The notes under the pieces are model-generated. The model had not been told where the DNA came from, did not search any database, and saw nothing but the letters and a program-made list of their open reading frames with translations. A stretch of 55,374 nucleotides of DNA from Candidatus Cloacimonadota bacterium (GTDB lineage: Bacteria; Cloacimonadota; Cloacimonadia; Cloacimonadales; WRIO01): NCBI GenBank assembly GCA_020532185.1, contig JAJBBH010000007.1, forward strand, positions 1 through 55,374, read 5' to 3'. Below, piece after piece: positions 37,304 to 46,145 of the stretch. Each line of letters starts with the position of its first letter. Within the stretch, counting starts at the first letter, position 1. Made by a program: the position numbers and the translations under genes.

Positions 37304-39394
37304 ATGAAACGACTACTTAACAATGAAAAAGGCATAGCAGGTGGTATTCTGGTATCTATTGCAGCAGTTATAATAGCAGTAACAGCAAGTGCGGCATTTA
37401 TGAATTTGGTGCAAATGGATACTAACGAAGTTCATTATTTACAGGATCAACTTCAACAAGAACTTTTGCTCCGCTCTGAAATAAAGCGTATAAATATTCT
37501 GTTAGAAAACAACTCATTAATGTTGCCAACTCGTGTTGTTGAGATGCAAAATAAAAACCGTATAGCAACTTATCGAGTTAGATTGAAAGAATCAAGAGTA
37601 ACAATTTCTAATAACTTGGGTTTACCAATGGAAGAAGCTTCTGCAGTGCAAGCACTCGTCACACAAACTCGCGGTAGAGCTATGTCGAGTAATGCAGAGA
37701 GATCGCCCGTTGCTCGTTTTATGACAAAGCTTTCCAACAGGAAAAACCTCAGTCAATACGCTTATTTCTCAGATAATGAAGCATCAGACTTGTATGATAG
37801 CGGACCTGAGGCGAGAGTGAAGTTCTATGGAAAAGATGAGCTTACAGGACCAGTGCATAGTAATTCTGATATCTGGATACAAAGTAATGGCGGCGGTACT
37901 GCCAACCCTGACGCTCACGGCTGGCCCCTGTTTAGAGGCTTAGTTACAACAGCAGGCAAACTAATGTGGCACGATTCAAATCAGCTCCTAATAGGATCAG
38001 GATTTCCAGATGATGATGTTTTTCAAGGACCAGACCCACGTAGAATAGAAGATGTTGCAACAATTCCCTATATTGGTACAGCTGAATTAATTAGAAACAA
38101 TGGAACTCCTATTGGAACATCACTTGCACAATCAAAATACCTAATATATAAATGTAATATCAGCGGATCAAATGTTAAAATTTCTACTGTGGATTTTTCT
38201 CAAACATATACAGATACATTTGTGGTATATAAGAGTTATCCAGACGCTTTGCACCCACTAAACCCTAATGATGTTAATAATAAAACTAATTGGGTTTTAG
38301 ATTCATTATATACTAATACGATAACTTTTAGAGATACAGTTTGGGGTCCTGAATCATCTTACACTGTAAGTAATTCATCATTGTTTATTCGTGGTAATGC
38401 CTGGGTTGAAGGCACAGTAAATGGTAAAATCACGATTGGAGCAGAAGGTGATATATATACAACTGGCGATATTTTGTACCAAAATACCGTTCGCGGTCAA
38501 TTGCCAGTTACAGAAAGTGCAATAAATACAACCGATTATTTTGGCTGTGTATCAGAAGGTAAAATTATTTTAAAATATAAGTATCGGAAAAAAGAAGGAT
38601 CTAAATGGGTTACTTATGCACATAATTCACAAGGTCCTGATGGTCACGTATATTTATATGGTTCTTATGCTGCTTTGGGTATAGAACCAAATATACCTTT
38701 TGGCTTTTTACTTGCAGGGACACTTACTTATGAATATCAACACCCACATGGTGCTGTAATGCCATATAGAGGATATAGTCAATTTACAGGGAAAGATACA
38801 TTATATACATATATTGATTTCCATAGACATCGCTTCCCACCAGCAGACCCAGCTCAGACAAATAGACCATTATGGAATCGTTGGCCCAATCAAACACCAC
38901 AAGGACAATCTAATGGTTTCCCAAATGATAATAAACCAACCTATGACTATACACAAAACTCAGGTCCTATCTTGTATAACACATCAGACTATCCATGGTA
39001 TAATCCAGTGTGGCCAGAAAAAGATTCAGGACCCAGCCCAACTAACGTTGAAACAGATATTACTTGGGAAAGAGGCACTCTACATGTTTATGGTTCAATT
39101 GCTCAACGACGCAGAGGATTTATACATAGATCAGGTACAGGTGCATCTAATAATAACCCAGATACTGGTATATGGGATCCATCTATATACGGTCCAAATG
39201 GCAACTTGAAAATGCCTATATATGGACCACCACATAGATCAACTGGCTATGAAAAAGACTATAGATATGATGAACGTTTAACTTTTGTGCATCCGCCACA
39301 CTTTCCAGAAGTATATAAAGGTGGTCTTGCTGGTATGCAATCAGCATTTGATGATGCAGCATGGAACTTTAGCATTCCGCCCAGAAACTTTTAG
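37304..39394 (+). CDS. Very large prepilin-like protein lacking Glu5 (possible pilus tip protein, DUF4900-like)
   Basis: A 696-residue protein that starts like a prepilin: leader to Gly10, then Ile-Ala-Gly-Gly-Ile and a hydrophobic helix (VSIAAVIIAVTASAAFMN). Position 5 of the mature protein is Ile, not Glu; the loss of Glu5 is the mark of GspK-type tip pseudopilins. Residues about 180-225 (TGPVHSNSDIWIQS and following) resemble the DUF4900 pattern. The last ~250 residues are rich in Pro, Tyr, Trp and Gly, with few charged helices, suggesting an extended beta adhesin-like region. It sits at the K position of the minor-pilin set. Function is inferred from position and start only. Confidence 0.7.
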   Translation: MKRLLNNEKGIAGGILVSIAAVIIAVTASAAFMNLVQMDTNEVHYLQDQLQQELLLRSEIKRINILLENNSLMLPTRVVEMQNKNRIATYRVRLKESRVTISNNLGLPMEEASAVQALVTQTRGRAMSSNAERSPVARFMTKLSNRKNLSQYAYFSDNEASDLYDSGPEARVKFYGKDELTGPVHSNSDIWIQSNGGGTANPDAHGWPLFRGLVTTAGKLMWHDSNQLLIGSGFPDDDVFQGPDPRRIEDVATIPYIGTAELIRNNGTPIGTSLAQSKYLIYKCNISGSNVKISTVDFSQTYTDTFVVYKSYPDALHPLNPNDVNNKTNWVLDSLYTNTITFRDTVWGPESSYTVSNSSLFIRGNAWVEGTVNGKITIGAEGDIYTTGDILYQNTVRGQLPVTESAINTTDYFGCVSEGKIILKYKYRKKEGSKWVTYAHNSQGPDGHVYLYGSYAALGIEPNIPFGFLLAGTLTYEYQHPHGAVMPYRGYSQFTGKDTLYTYIDFHRHRFPPADPAQTNRPLWNRWPNQTPQGQSNGFPNDNKPTYDYTQNSGPILYNTSDYPWYNPVWPEKDSGPSPTNVETDITWERGTLHVYGSIAQRRRGFIHRSGTGASNNNPDTGIWDPSIYGPNGNLKMPIYGPPHRSTGYEKDYRYDERLTFVHPPHFPEVYKGGLAGMQSAFDDAAWNFSIPPRNF

Positions 39395-39488
39395 GCTGGA
39401 TGTTTTGAAATAAAAACTATGAAAAATATAAATTTAAAAAAGTGATTGTGAATTAATGAATCTAATAATGAAATTTAATAAAAATGAA

Positions 39489-39502
39489 ATCAACATGTTG
39501 AT
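39489..39502. promoter_or_regulatory. 14-bp perfect palindrome upstream of pilM
   Basis: ATCAACATGTTGAT is self-complementary and lies 55 bases before the pilM ATG in the 162-base gap that splits the pilin genes from the assembly genes. No T-run follows. It could be an operator; no confident promoter was seen. Confidence 0.35.
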
Positions 39503-39556
39503 ATTATTAATTACATATCACCAAATACGAGTTATGAATTAAGATAAAGAGGTATC

Positions 39557-40627
39557 ATGGCAAAGAAAAAAATCCCTAAATTTAAAGAATCAGTCGGCAT
39601 CGACATCGGTTCACATAGTGTAAAGATAGTGCATTTGAAACGCTTACACGAAGGATACAAATTGCTTAACTATGAAGTTCGCCAAACAGTTCCTCAGGGT
39701 ATAGAATACCTCCCAACGGAACTGAGAAAAGACCGTTTTGCTCCGGTAATTGCAGAGATGTTGCGTTCAATGAAAATAAGCCCCAAAAAAATCCAGCATC
39801 TGATTACTTGCATTGGTGGAGACAATATAAGTATTAAGCAAATTAAGACTATCTTCTTACCCGATGAAGAGCTCGAATCAGCATTGTTTTTTGAAGCAAA
39901 AAAACACCTCCCAATTAGCGGTGGTGAAATGATTCTTGATTATCAGGTTTTAAGTGTTGAAGAAAAGACAAATAATATGAATGTATTGCTCGTCGCAACA
40001 ACAAAAGAGGAAATGAATAATCATACTAATACGCTTGTTAGCTGTGATTTGACTCCTTCAATAGTTGATGCCCAAGCACTTGCAATCGCAAATGTATTTG
40101 CATTAAATACATATGTAGAAGACGGCTCTTATATTATACTCGATGTAGGTGCACATACCACAAATATGGTTGTGTATGGTCCTAAAGCCAAATTTTTCTC
40201 ACGCGATATTGACTACGGCGGTTTTCATTTTACTAAAGATATTATGAAAAAGCATAATTTAAGCTTTGAAGAAGCAGAAAACTTTAAGTTTGAATATGGA
40301 TTGCAAGGACCTGAAGCTCAAACGCAGACAATCTCCCTAAGTGCTTTGGATATTAGTGAAAAGCCAACAGAGGAGTCTATAGCTCTGGAAGTAAAAAGAT
40401 CACTACGTTTTTATGTAAAAGAAGCAGGTAACAGTGATTTTAAAAAAGTGCTTCTAATCGGTGGTGGCTCTAAATTAATAGGATTGCCAGAATACTTGGC
40501 AGAAAACCTTAATTTAGAAATAGAAATTTATGATCCATTCTATAATCTCGAAATGCCAGAAAAGTTTAGAGATAAAAAAGATCCACAACTTGCTCTTGCT
40601 CTCGGCTTGGCAATGAGAAAAGAATAG
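39557..40627 (+). CDS. pilM: Type IV pilus assembly protein PilM
   Basis: A 356-residue actin-like ATPase of the cytoplasmic side of the alignment complex; binds the N terminus of PilN. It has SVGIDIGSHSVKIVHLKR (phosphate 1), YIILDVGAHTTNMVVYG (phosphate 2) and VLLIGGGSKLIGLPEYL (adenosine) motifs in the right order. Start ATG is behind AAGAGG (39545-39550). It heads pilM-N-O-P-Q. Confidence 0.93.
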   Translation: MAKKKIPKFKESVGIDIGSHSVKIVHLKRLHEGYKLLNYEVRQTVPQGIEYLPTELRKDRFAPVIAEMLRSMKISPKKIQHLITCIGGDNISIKQIKTIFLPDEELESALFFEAKKHLPISGGEMILDYQVLSVEEKTNNMNVLLVATTKEEMNNHTNTLVSCDLTPSIVDAQALAIANVFALNTYVEDGSYIILDVGAHTTNMVVYGPKAKFFSRDIDYGGFHFTKDIMKKHNLSFEEAENFKFEYGLQGPEAQTQTISLSALDISEKPTEESIALEVKRSLRFYVKEAGNSDFKKVLLIGGGSKLIGLPEYLAENLNLEIEIYDPFYNLEMPEKFRDKKDPQLALALGLAMRKE

Positions 40628-40643
40628 AAATTAAGGAGTTAGG

Positions 40644-41243
40644 ATGAATCAACTGCATTTCACAATAAATTTAAATAAATATGGAGAATTAAAGCAACAG
40701 ATAGAAGCTGAAAATAAGACATTCGTGAAAATGATTGTTACGTTTTTGCTGTTATCAGTAATTCTTTATGGCTTCGCATTATATTTAAATTCGAACATGA
40801 AGAAAAAATATGAGAATAGGCATAACTATCTTAATCGCATCCAACAAGAACTTAAAGATTTTAGTGCAAGTTCAGATTATTTATCTTCAAAAGACTTAGA
40901 ACGACTAACAAGGGTTAATAATAATCGTGTATTCTGGGCAAAGAAGTTGGTTGCTCTTTCAGAAAGAACATCTTCAAAGATTGCAATTACACACTTCTCT
41001 TTTAAAAATGGCATTCTTAGCCTGTTTGGCATTACCAAGCTCGATAGAGATGTAAAAGAGTTTGATCTGATGGATAGTTTTATTGTTTCATTAAAACAAA
41101 ATGAAGATATAAGCTTAGACTTTCCAGAAATACGTTTTGTCAGATCATCCAAAGATACTGAGAAAGATGTCGAGATATTGCGCTTTCAAATAGATTGTAT
41201 ATCTAAAGACTATGGACAAAGAGGAGTGCGAGATGAAGACTAA
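40644..41243 (+). CDS. pilN: Type IV pilus assembly protein PilN-like
   Basis: A 199-residue bitopic inner-membrane protein. It starts with a short cytoplasmic segment containing LHFTINLNKYG, which resembles the INLLP-type PilM-binding motif of PilN, followed by one TM helix (about 30-50), a coiled coil and a ferredoxin-like periplasmic domain. Assignment rests on layout and position between pilM and pilO more than on strong sequence motifs. AAGGAG precedes the ATG. Confidence 0.8.
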   Translation: MNQLHFTINLNKYGELKQQIEAENKTFVKMIVTFLLLSVILYGFALYLNSNMKKKYENRHNYLNRIQQELKDFSASSDYLSSKDLERLTRVNNNRVFWAKKLVALSERTSSKIAITHFSFKNGILSLFGITKLDRDVKEFDLMDSFIVSLKQNEDISLDFPEIRFVRSSKDTEKDVEILRFQIDCISKDYGQRGVRDED

Positions 41244-41781
41244 ATATTTGAGCTTTCTCCTTGTGATTATTTTAGTTAGCTTTGGTTTTCTTTGGTCTGC
41301 AACAACAATGATCAGCAATCAAAAGTCAAAAATAGACAAAATAGATGCAAGAATCAAAAATAGCCAAGAACAACTGAATAGTGCAAAAGTATTAACTAAA
41401 GAGCTTAGCGAAGTATCTAAAATCATAAATAATACCCTTACACAGGAAGATAAGCTTTCAGCAGTTGAAGCAAATGCGTTTGTAAAAGATATAGCGAATT
41501 TGTGCGATAAATATCGTATCAGCGTTGTTGGCTTATTCCCAAAAATATCATATTCTTCCAGCAAAGTTCTTGAACAACAATTTACTGTGGAAATAGAATG
41601 TACATATGTTCAATTAGGAAATCTCTTAAGCAGTATAGAAGCATACGACTACATTCTAAAAGTGAACACATTAGACGTAAGCCCAATGAGCACAAGCAAA
41701 GAATTGAGCAAATTAGATGGTGAAACGCTGTATAGAATTTCACTTGAATTGTCAATATTCAAGATTGTTAAGGAGGTATAA
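41233..41781 (+). CDS. pilO: Type IV pilus assembly protein PilO-like
   Basis: A 182-residue protein with an N-terminal TM helix (YLSFLLVIILVSFGFLWSA), a coiled-coil segment (about 35-75) and a periplasmic alpha/beta domain. PilO pairs with PilN to align the inner- and outer-membrane parts. The start at 41233 is supported by GAGGAG (41221-41226); an in-frame ATG at 41212 overlaps pilN more and has a poorer site. It overlaps pilN by 11 bases. Confidence 0.8.
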   Translation: MKTKYLSFLLVIILVSFGFLWSATTMISNQKSKIDKIDARIKNSQEQLNSAKVLTKELSEVSKIINNTLTQEDKLSAVEANAFVKDIANLCDKYRISVVGLFPKISYSSSKVLEQQFTVEIECTYVQLGNLLSSIEAYDYILKVNTLDVSPMSTSKELSKLDGETLYRISLELSIFKIVKEV

Positions 41782-42321
41782 ATGCAAGAAAAACATATAA
41801 AAGATCTGGTAATCTCAATTGCATTTATAATGCTACTTATATTTACTGTAAATGATTATAGCCTCTACCATAAGGTAAATAAAGTTCCAAAAGAGTCAAA
41901 GTTTGCAAATATTGCTCTCGATGAAGCTCTATTAGCCCAAATTCAATCTATTGAAAGTTCAATTACTGATAGAAAAAACTTTACTTTCACAGTAACTAAA
42001 GACCCATTAATGCAAGATCTAATTGTAAGAACCAGACAAGACATGCAAAAGCAATGGGAGGAAATGGTTGCTTCAATGATGCGTCTTAGTGCAACTTTTA
42101 CAGATTCACATGGCAAGCAAAAAGCGATGATTTCTTATGATGGCAAAAATCATTTGGTTGGTGTTGGCGAATCAGTAGCAAACAGAAAAATTGTCAAGAT
42201 AGAAACTGGTAAAGTTCATTTTGTCGAAGGTAATTTTAAAGGCGAATTGGTAGTACAAAAAATACCACCAAGACCAAAAGAACTCGACGAGAGTGCAAAA
42301 GAAAGACAATACAATTGGTAA
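41782..42321 (+). CDS. pilP: PilP-like inner-membrane/secretin linker
   Basis: A 179-residue protein with an N-terminal TM helix (VISIAFIMLLIFTV) instead of the lipobox common in PilP. After a linker of about 70 residues the C-terminal part (KNHLVGVGESVANRKIVKIE, VHFVEGNFKGELVV) follows the PilP/GspC homology-region pattern that contacts the secretin. It starts one base after the pilO stop behind AAGGAGG (41771-41777). Identity is inferred from location and this pattern. Confidence 0.7.
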   Translation: MQEKHIKDLVISIAFIMLLIFTVNDYSLYHKVNKVPKESKFANIALDEALLAQIQSIESSITDRKNFTFTVTKDPLMQDLIVRTRQDMQKQWEEMVASMMRLSATFTDSHGKQKAMISYDGKNHLVGVGESVANRKIVKIETGKVHFVEGNFKGELVVQKIPPRPKELDESAKERQYNW

Positions 42322-42368
42322 AAAATAAAAATATACAGCCAAATTTGGTGAGTAAAAAAGGAGAATTT

Positions 42369-43835
42369 ATGATTCCAGCAGGTTACGAAGCTTCAAAACC
42401 TTCGGTGAAATCGAATAAGAGAAAATTAGGAATTATCGTAATTAGCATCTGCTTTCTTTTAGCAAGCATGTCTTTATTTGCTCAAGATGCTAAAGAAAGT
42501 AAAGATTTACTAAACAGAAAAGTATCATTAAATGCAGAAGATGCCCCATTATCAAATGTGATTGCAACTTTGGCATCTTTAAGTGATTGTAATATCGTCT
42601 TATCAGTTGAGACAGGTCAATCAGGATCTCAAGAACAACAACAAGAAAAGAAGATTACAATAAATGTAAAAAACTTGCCAATTGAGCAAGCATTAAGCCT
42701 TGTAGTAAAAGCTTCTGGCTTGTCTTATCGCTTAGTTGGTGAAAACACTTTCCTCGTTGGTGAAAAAGCAAGAATCAGCGAAGAAGTAGGCGAAAGATCG
42801 TTTATTGTTAATTTGAATAATGTCAATGCAGAAAAAATAGCTAAATCTTTTGCTGATATGGGTGGAAAAGTTACTGCTATTGAAGGTCAAAATGCATTGA
42901 TGATTTCAGCAAACCCAGAAACTTATGCAGAAATAAGCAAAAGAGTCGAAGAGCTTGATACACCTCAAAAACAAATTCAAATTCGTGCTCGTTTAATTGA
43001 AATTTCGATCAATGATACAAAGAAATTAGGAATCGATTGGTCACGTTTAAATCATCTTACCACAATTCTTGCGGAAGATCCAGTAAATGCAAATGGTGTT
43101 GGATTACCATACTCATTCTCAGATGAGACAGGTGCTCTACCATTTGGTAATGCTGAAGACTTTGAGAAACTCCCCGAAACACAGTACTTTCAAAAACTTG
43201 ATGGATGGGACAACGTCGGACACTTTAGCCGTCAATTGACAGCTTTTGATATCACTATTGATTGGTTATTACAAAACAATGCAGCAAAGCTTTTAACAGA
43301 TGCGCATGTAACTGCTCTTAATGGTGAAGAAGCAGAAATATTTATCGGTGAAGTTATTCCTTTCGTTGTTACAGACAATGACAAGCAAGTACAAGTCGAA
43401 AGAGAAGAAACAGGTATTAAGCTTACAATCTTACCAGTAGTAAATGCAGATGGTATGATTACGGCTAAGATTAATCCTGAAGTTAGCTCTGTTACTGATC
43501 TTGTTGGTGGTTATGTACCAAGAACAAAACAAAGACGTGTAAACTCAACTGTAACCGTGCCAAACGGAGAGAAAATACTCGTTGGTGGTTTGCTTAGCTC
43601 AAATTTATTCCAGACAGTAAACAAAGTTCCAATTTTAGGCGATATACCATTTATCGGTGCATTATTCCGTCATAAAGTAGAACAATTAGAATCAACTGAT
43701 TTGGTAATAGAAATTACACCACGTGTTATTAATCTTGCAGAAGAACAACAAGAATTTGTTTTGGATGAAAGATTGACAAGAGAGCTAATTGAACGTAAGA
43801 CCGAAGATTCTGAAAATGAAGAAGAACAGGAGTAA
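42369..43835 (+). CDS. pilQ: Type IV pilus secretin PilQ
   Basis: Outer-membrane pore for the pilus, about 488 residues, shorter than many PilQ because AMIN domains are absent. The signal peptide region (RKLGIIVISICFLLASMSLFAQ) is followed by an STN-like domain (VSLNAEDAPLSNVIATLASL), one N1 domain (FIVNLNNVNAEKIAKSF) and the secretin barrel (GEEAEIFIGEVIPFV, VPNGEKILVGGLL, VPILGDIPFIGALF). It ends in an acidic tail. The start 42369 has AAAGGAG (42357-42363); the longer frame from TTG 42315 overlaps pilP and would put 18 polar residues before the signal. Confidence 0.93.
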   Translation: MIPAGYEASKPSVKSNKRKLGIIVISICFLLASMSLFAQDAKESKDLLNRKVSLNAEDAPLSNVIATLASLSDCNIVLSVETGQSGSQEQQQEKKITINVKNLPIEQALSLVVKASGLSYRLVGENTFLVGEKARISEEVGERSFIVNLNNVNAEKIAKSFADMGGKVTAIEGQNALMISANPETYAEISKRVEELDTPQKQIQIRARLIEISINDTKKLGIDWSRLNHLTTILAEDPVNANGVGLPYSFSDETGALPFGNAEDFEKLPETQYFQKLDGWDNVGHFSRQLTAFDITIDWLLQNNAAKLLTDAHVTALNGEEAEIFIGEVIPFVVTDNDKQVQVEREETGIKLTILPVVNADGMITAKINPEVSSVTDLVGGYVPRTKQRRVNSTVTVPNGEKILVGGLLSSNLFQTVNKVPILGDIPFIGALFRHKVEQLESTDLVIEITPRVINLAEEQQEFVLDERLTRELIERKTEDSENEEEQE

Positions 43836-43837
43836 AC

Positions 43838-46069
43838 ATGAAGTTAGCATTTATAAATCGTAAACTTGTAAATATAGGAATATTATTTGTTCTTCTTTTT
43901 ACAGTTATTCTTATGACAGCTTGCGATAAGCGCTCACTTGATCCAAATGCAATTCAACTTACAAAATTAACTTGCAATAAAACTGAATTGTATGAAGATA
44001 ATGGTGCAAGCTGGGCTACATTAAAAGCTACTGTAAAAGACAATAATGGCTTTCCTGTTTATGAACAAAATATTAATTTTAAAAGTGATAACCCAAATAT
44101 CAGCTTTTTACCAGCAAGAACCTTAACTGATAGTTCTGGTATTGCTACATCAGACGTTTTTGTCAGCGGAGATATCTTAGATGGTGCTGATTCTTTGACC
44201 GTAACTGTTTATGCTTATTTGGGCACCAAAACATACTTGTCAAAAGAATTGCTCGTACGCAAAAACCCTCATGCTGAACGTATTATTATGCAAGGTGTGA
44301 ACAATATGACGCTTGATGTAAACTATGATATGACTATCAGTGCAATTGCTTATGACTCAAACAACCAAATCATGCCTAACGGAACAGTCGTTACATTCCA
44401 AACTAATGGCGGTTATTTTATTGATGCAAATGAAGTCATTTCAGAAACAGAAATTGCTGCAAGAGTTACAAATGGAACAGCTTCCGTAAGATATAACACA
44501 AGCACAACTGCTGGATCATTCACTGTCTCAGCTCGTATTGGCCAAATATATGCTGAAAATCCAAAAAATATAACTGTGCGTGCAGGTATTCCTAAACTTA
44601 TTGTGTGCTCACCAATTGATCCTGAAACAGAAGAAGTTATCGATAATGTTATCGTAAACAGTCCTCCAATTAAAATTGTTGGAAGATTGACAGATGAGTG
44701 GAGCAACCCAATCACAGGTAGAATTGTTACTTTAGAGTCAAATTTAGGTGTAATTCCTCCAAGTGTAACAACCAAAGAAGATGGTGTTTTCTCTGCTAAT
44801 TTTACACCAGGAACAGCTGCAGGTATTGCACTTATCCAAGCAGCTTGCGATAGTGCAAAAACCGCAACTATGCTAAATATCAATACTGAAGGGGTTCAGT
44901 CACTTAGATTTACAACACAAGGTACAATTAACCTCAGTGTTCAAGGATCTGGCGGTACTGAGTCTGCTACATTAGGTGTAAAACTATATGATAATATCGG
45001 CAACGTTGTTAATCAAGCTGGATACAATATTAAATTTAGCTTTGAGTCAAAACCAGAAGGTGTAAAAATTAACGGAGGCGAGACAACGATCGTACAAACT
45101 GATATGAGTGGGCTTGCAACCGTGTTTATAACAAGCGGTACAAAATCTGGTATCGCTGTTTTGAGAGCTGAATTGGTTGATGCTGATGGTAATCCATATT
45201 ACCCAGAAACACCAATAGTTGTTAGACAAGGCCAAATTATTATCCAAGCAGGAAAACCAAATACAGTTGCGTTTACAATTGGTGGACATGACTCTGGTAT
45301 CGATCTTGGTGCTGGTAACTGGAAAGTTGTTATTGGTGCAATAATTAAAGACCAATGGGGTAACCCCGTTGAGAAAAATACTGGTGTTTACTTTAGCCTA
45401 ACAGATCAAACAACACAAACATATGGCGACTCAGTAAGCGTCTTTGCATCATCTTACGTTGGTAATATAAGTGCAATTGGTGACTCAGCTGATGGTACAG
45501 CATATTCAACTTTAGTATATCATGGAACATTATCAAATATGTCAATTGGTATAATGGCATCAGTTGGTTCATATGATGGTGTACCTTTTGAATTTGACGG
45601 AAGAATAGTTCTTCCAATGCAAAATGCAACAATCGAAGTTATACCTCAAGAACAGCATTTAGACTTCTACCCTGTAGGAGGTGCAGACGGTTCATCTGTT
45701 AAAACAGTCTTATTCACAACAGTTAGAGATGGACAGAATAACCCTGTCAGAAATGTTCCATTAATCTTTAATACAAATAGGGGAATTTTCAACGATGGCG
45801 ATATCACATATTCACAACCAAGTCACCCATTCTGGGATCCATCAGGTGCTCAGTTTAATGATATACCTGAAGATGAAGATCAATTCCCACATACTGGTAC
45901 CACTGGATACAATGGAAAGAATGATAAATGGATAGCTTTCTATAAATATGAAGCTTTACCATCACCAATGGCACCAATTCCACAAGATACTTCAGCTGAT
46001 ATTATTGTCTATATCTTGGGGTATAATACTCAAGCAACAACATCGGTTATCTTAAGAAGATTTGACTAA
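43838..46069 (+). CDS. Lipoprotein with several Ig-like (Big_1/invasin-type) domains
   Basis: A 743-residue lipoprotein. The signal sequence ends in a lipobox LMTAC, cleaved before Cys31. The rest is a chain of about five to six Ig-like modules with the repeated pattern of intimin/invasin domains (ATVKDNNGFPV, AIAYDSNNQIMPNG, GRLTDEWSNPITG, VKLYDNIGNVVNQAG, IIKDQWGNPVEKN, TVRDGQNNPVRN), each followed by a GxA/GIA strand. It starts 2 bases after pilQ and is translationally part of the pilMNOPQ unit; a terminator follows. A role as outer-membrane anchor, pilotin-like partner or surface adhesin is possible but unproven. Confidence 0.82.
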   Translation: MKLAFINRKLVNIGILFVLLFTVILMTACDKRSLDPNAIQLTKLTCNKTELYEDNGASWATLKATVKDNNGFPVYEQNINFKSDNPNISFLPARTLTDSSGIATSDVFVSGDILDGADSLTVTVYAYLGTKTYLSKELLVRKNPHAERIIMQGVNNMTLDVNYDMTISAIAYDSNNQIMPNGTVVTFQTNGGYFIDANEVISETEIAARVTNGTASVRYNTSTTAGSFTVSARIGQIYAENPKNITVRAGIPKLIVCSPIDPETEEVIDNVIVNSPPIKIVGRLTDEWSNPITGRIVTLESNLGVIPPSVTTKEDGVFSANFTPGTAAGIALIQAACDSAKTATMLNINTEGVQSLRFTTQGTINLSVQGSGGTESATLGVKLYDNIGNVVNQAGYNIKFSFESKPEGVKINGGETTIVQTDMSGLATVFITSGTKSGIAVLRAELVDADGNPYYPETPIVVRQGQIIIQAGKPNTVAFTIGGHDSGIDLGAGNWKVVIGAIIKDQWGNPVEKNTGVYFSLTDQTTQTYGDSVSVFASSYVGNISAIGDSADGTAYSTLVYHGTLSNMSIGIMASVGSYDGVPFEFDGRIVLPMQNATIEVIPQEQHLDFYPVGGADGSSVKTVLFTTVRDGQNNPVRNVPLIFNTNRGIFNDGDITYSQPSHPFWDPSGAQFNDIPEDEDQFPHTGTTGYNGKNDKWIAFYKYEALPSPMAPIPQDTSADIIVYILGYNTQATTSVILRRFD

Positions 46070-46080
46070 TATATGCTTAA

Positions 46081-46105
46081 TGGGAGGGTTCTCCCTCCCA
46101 TTTTT
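46081..46105 (+). terminator. Rho-independent terminator inside the pilus locus
   Basis: Perfect 8-bp stem TGGGAGGG/CCCTCCCA, 4-base loop, then TTTTT, only 40 bases before pilB. The T-run is short, so partial readthrough into pilB-pilC is plausible. Confidence 0.85.
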
Positions 46106-46145
46106 AAAAATTTGCAGATAAATTCTGCATAAACAAAGGAGAGAC

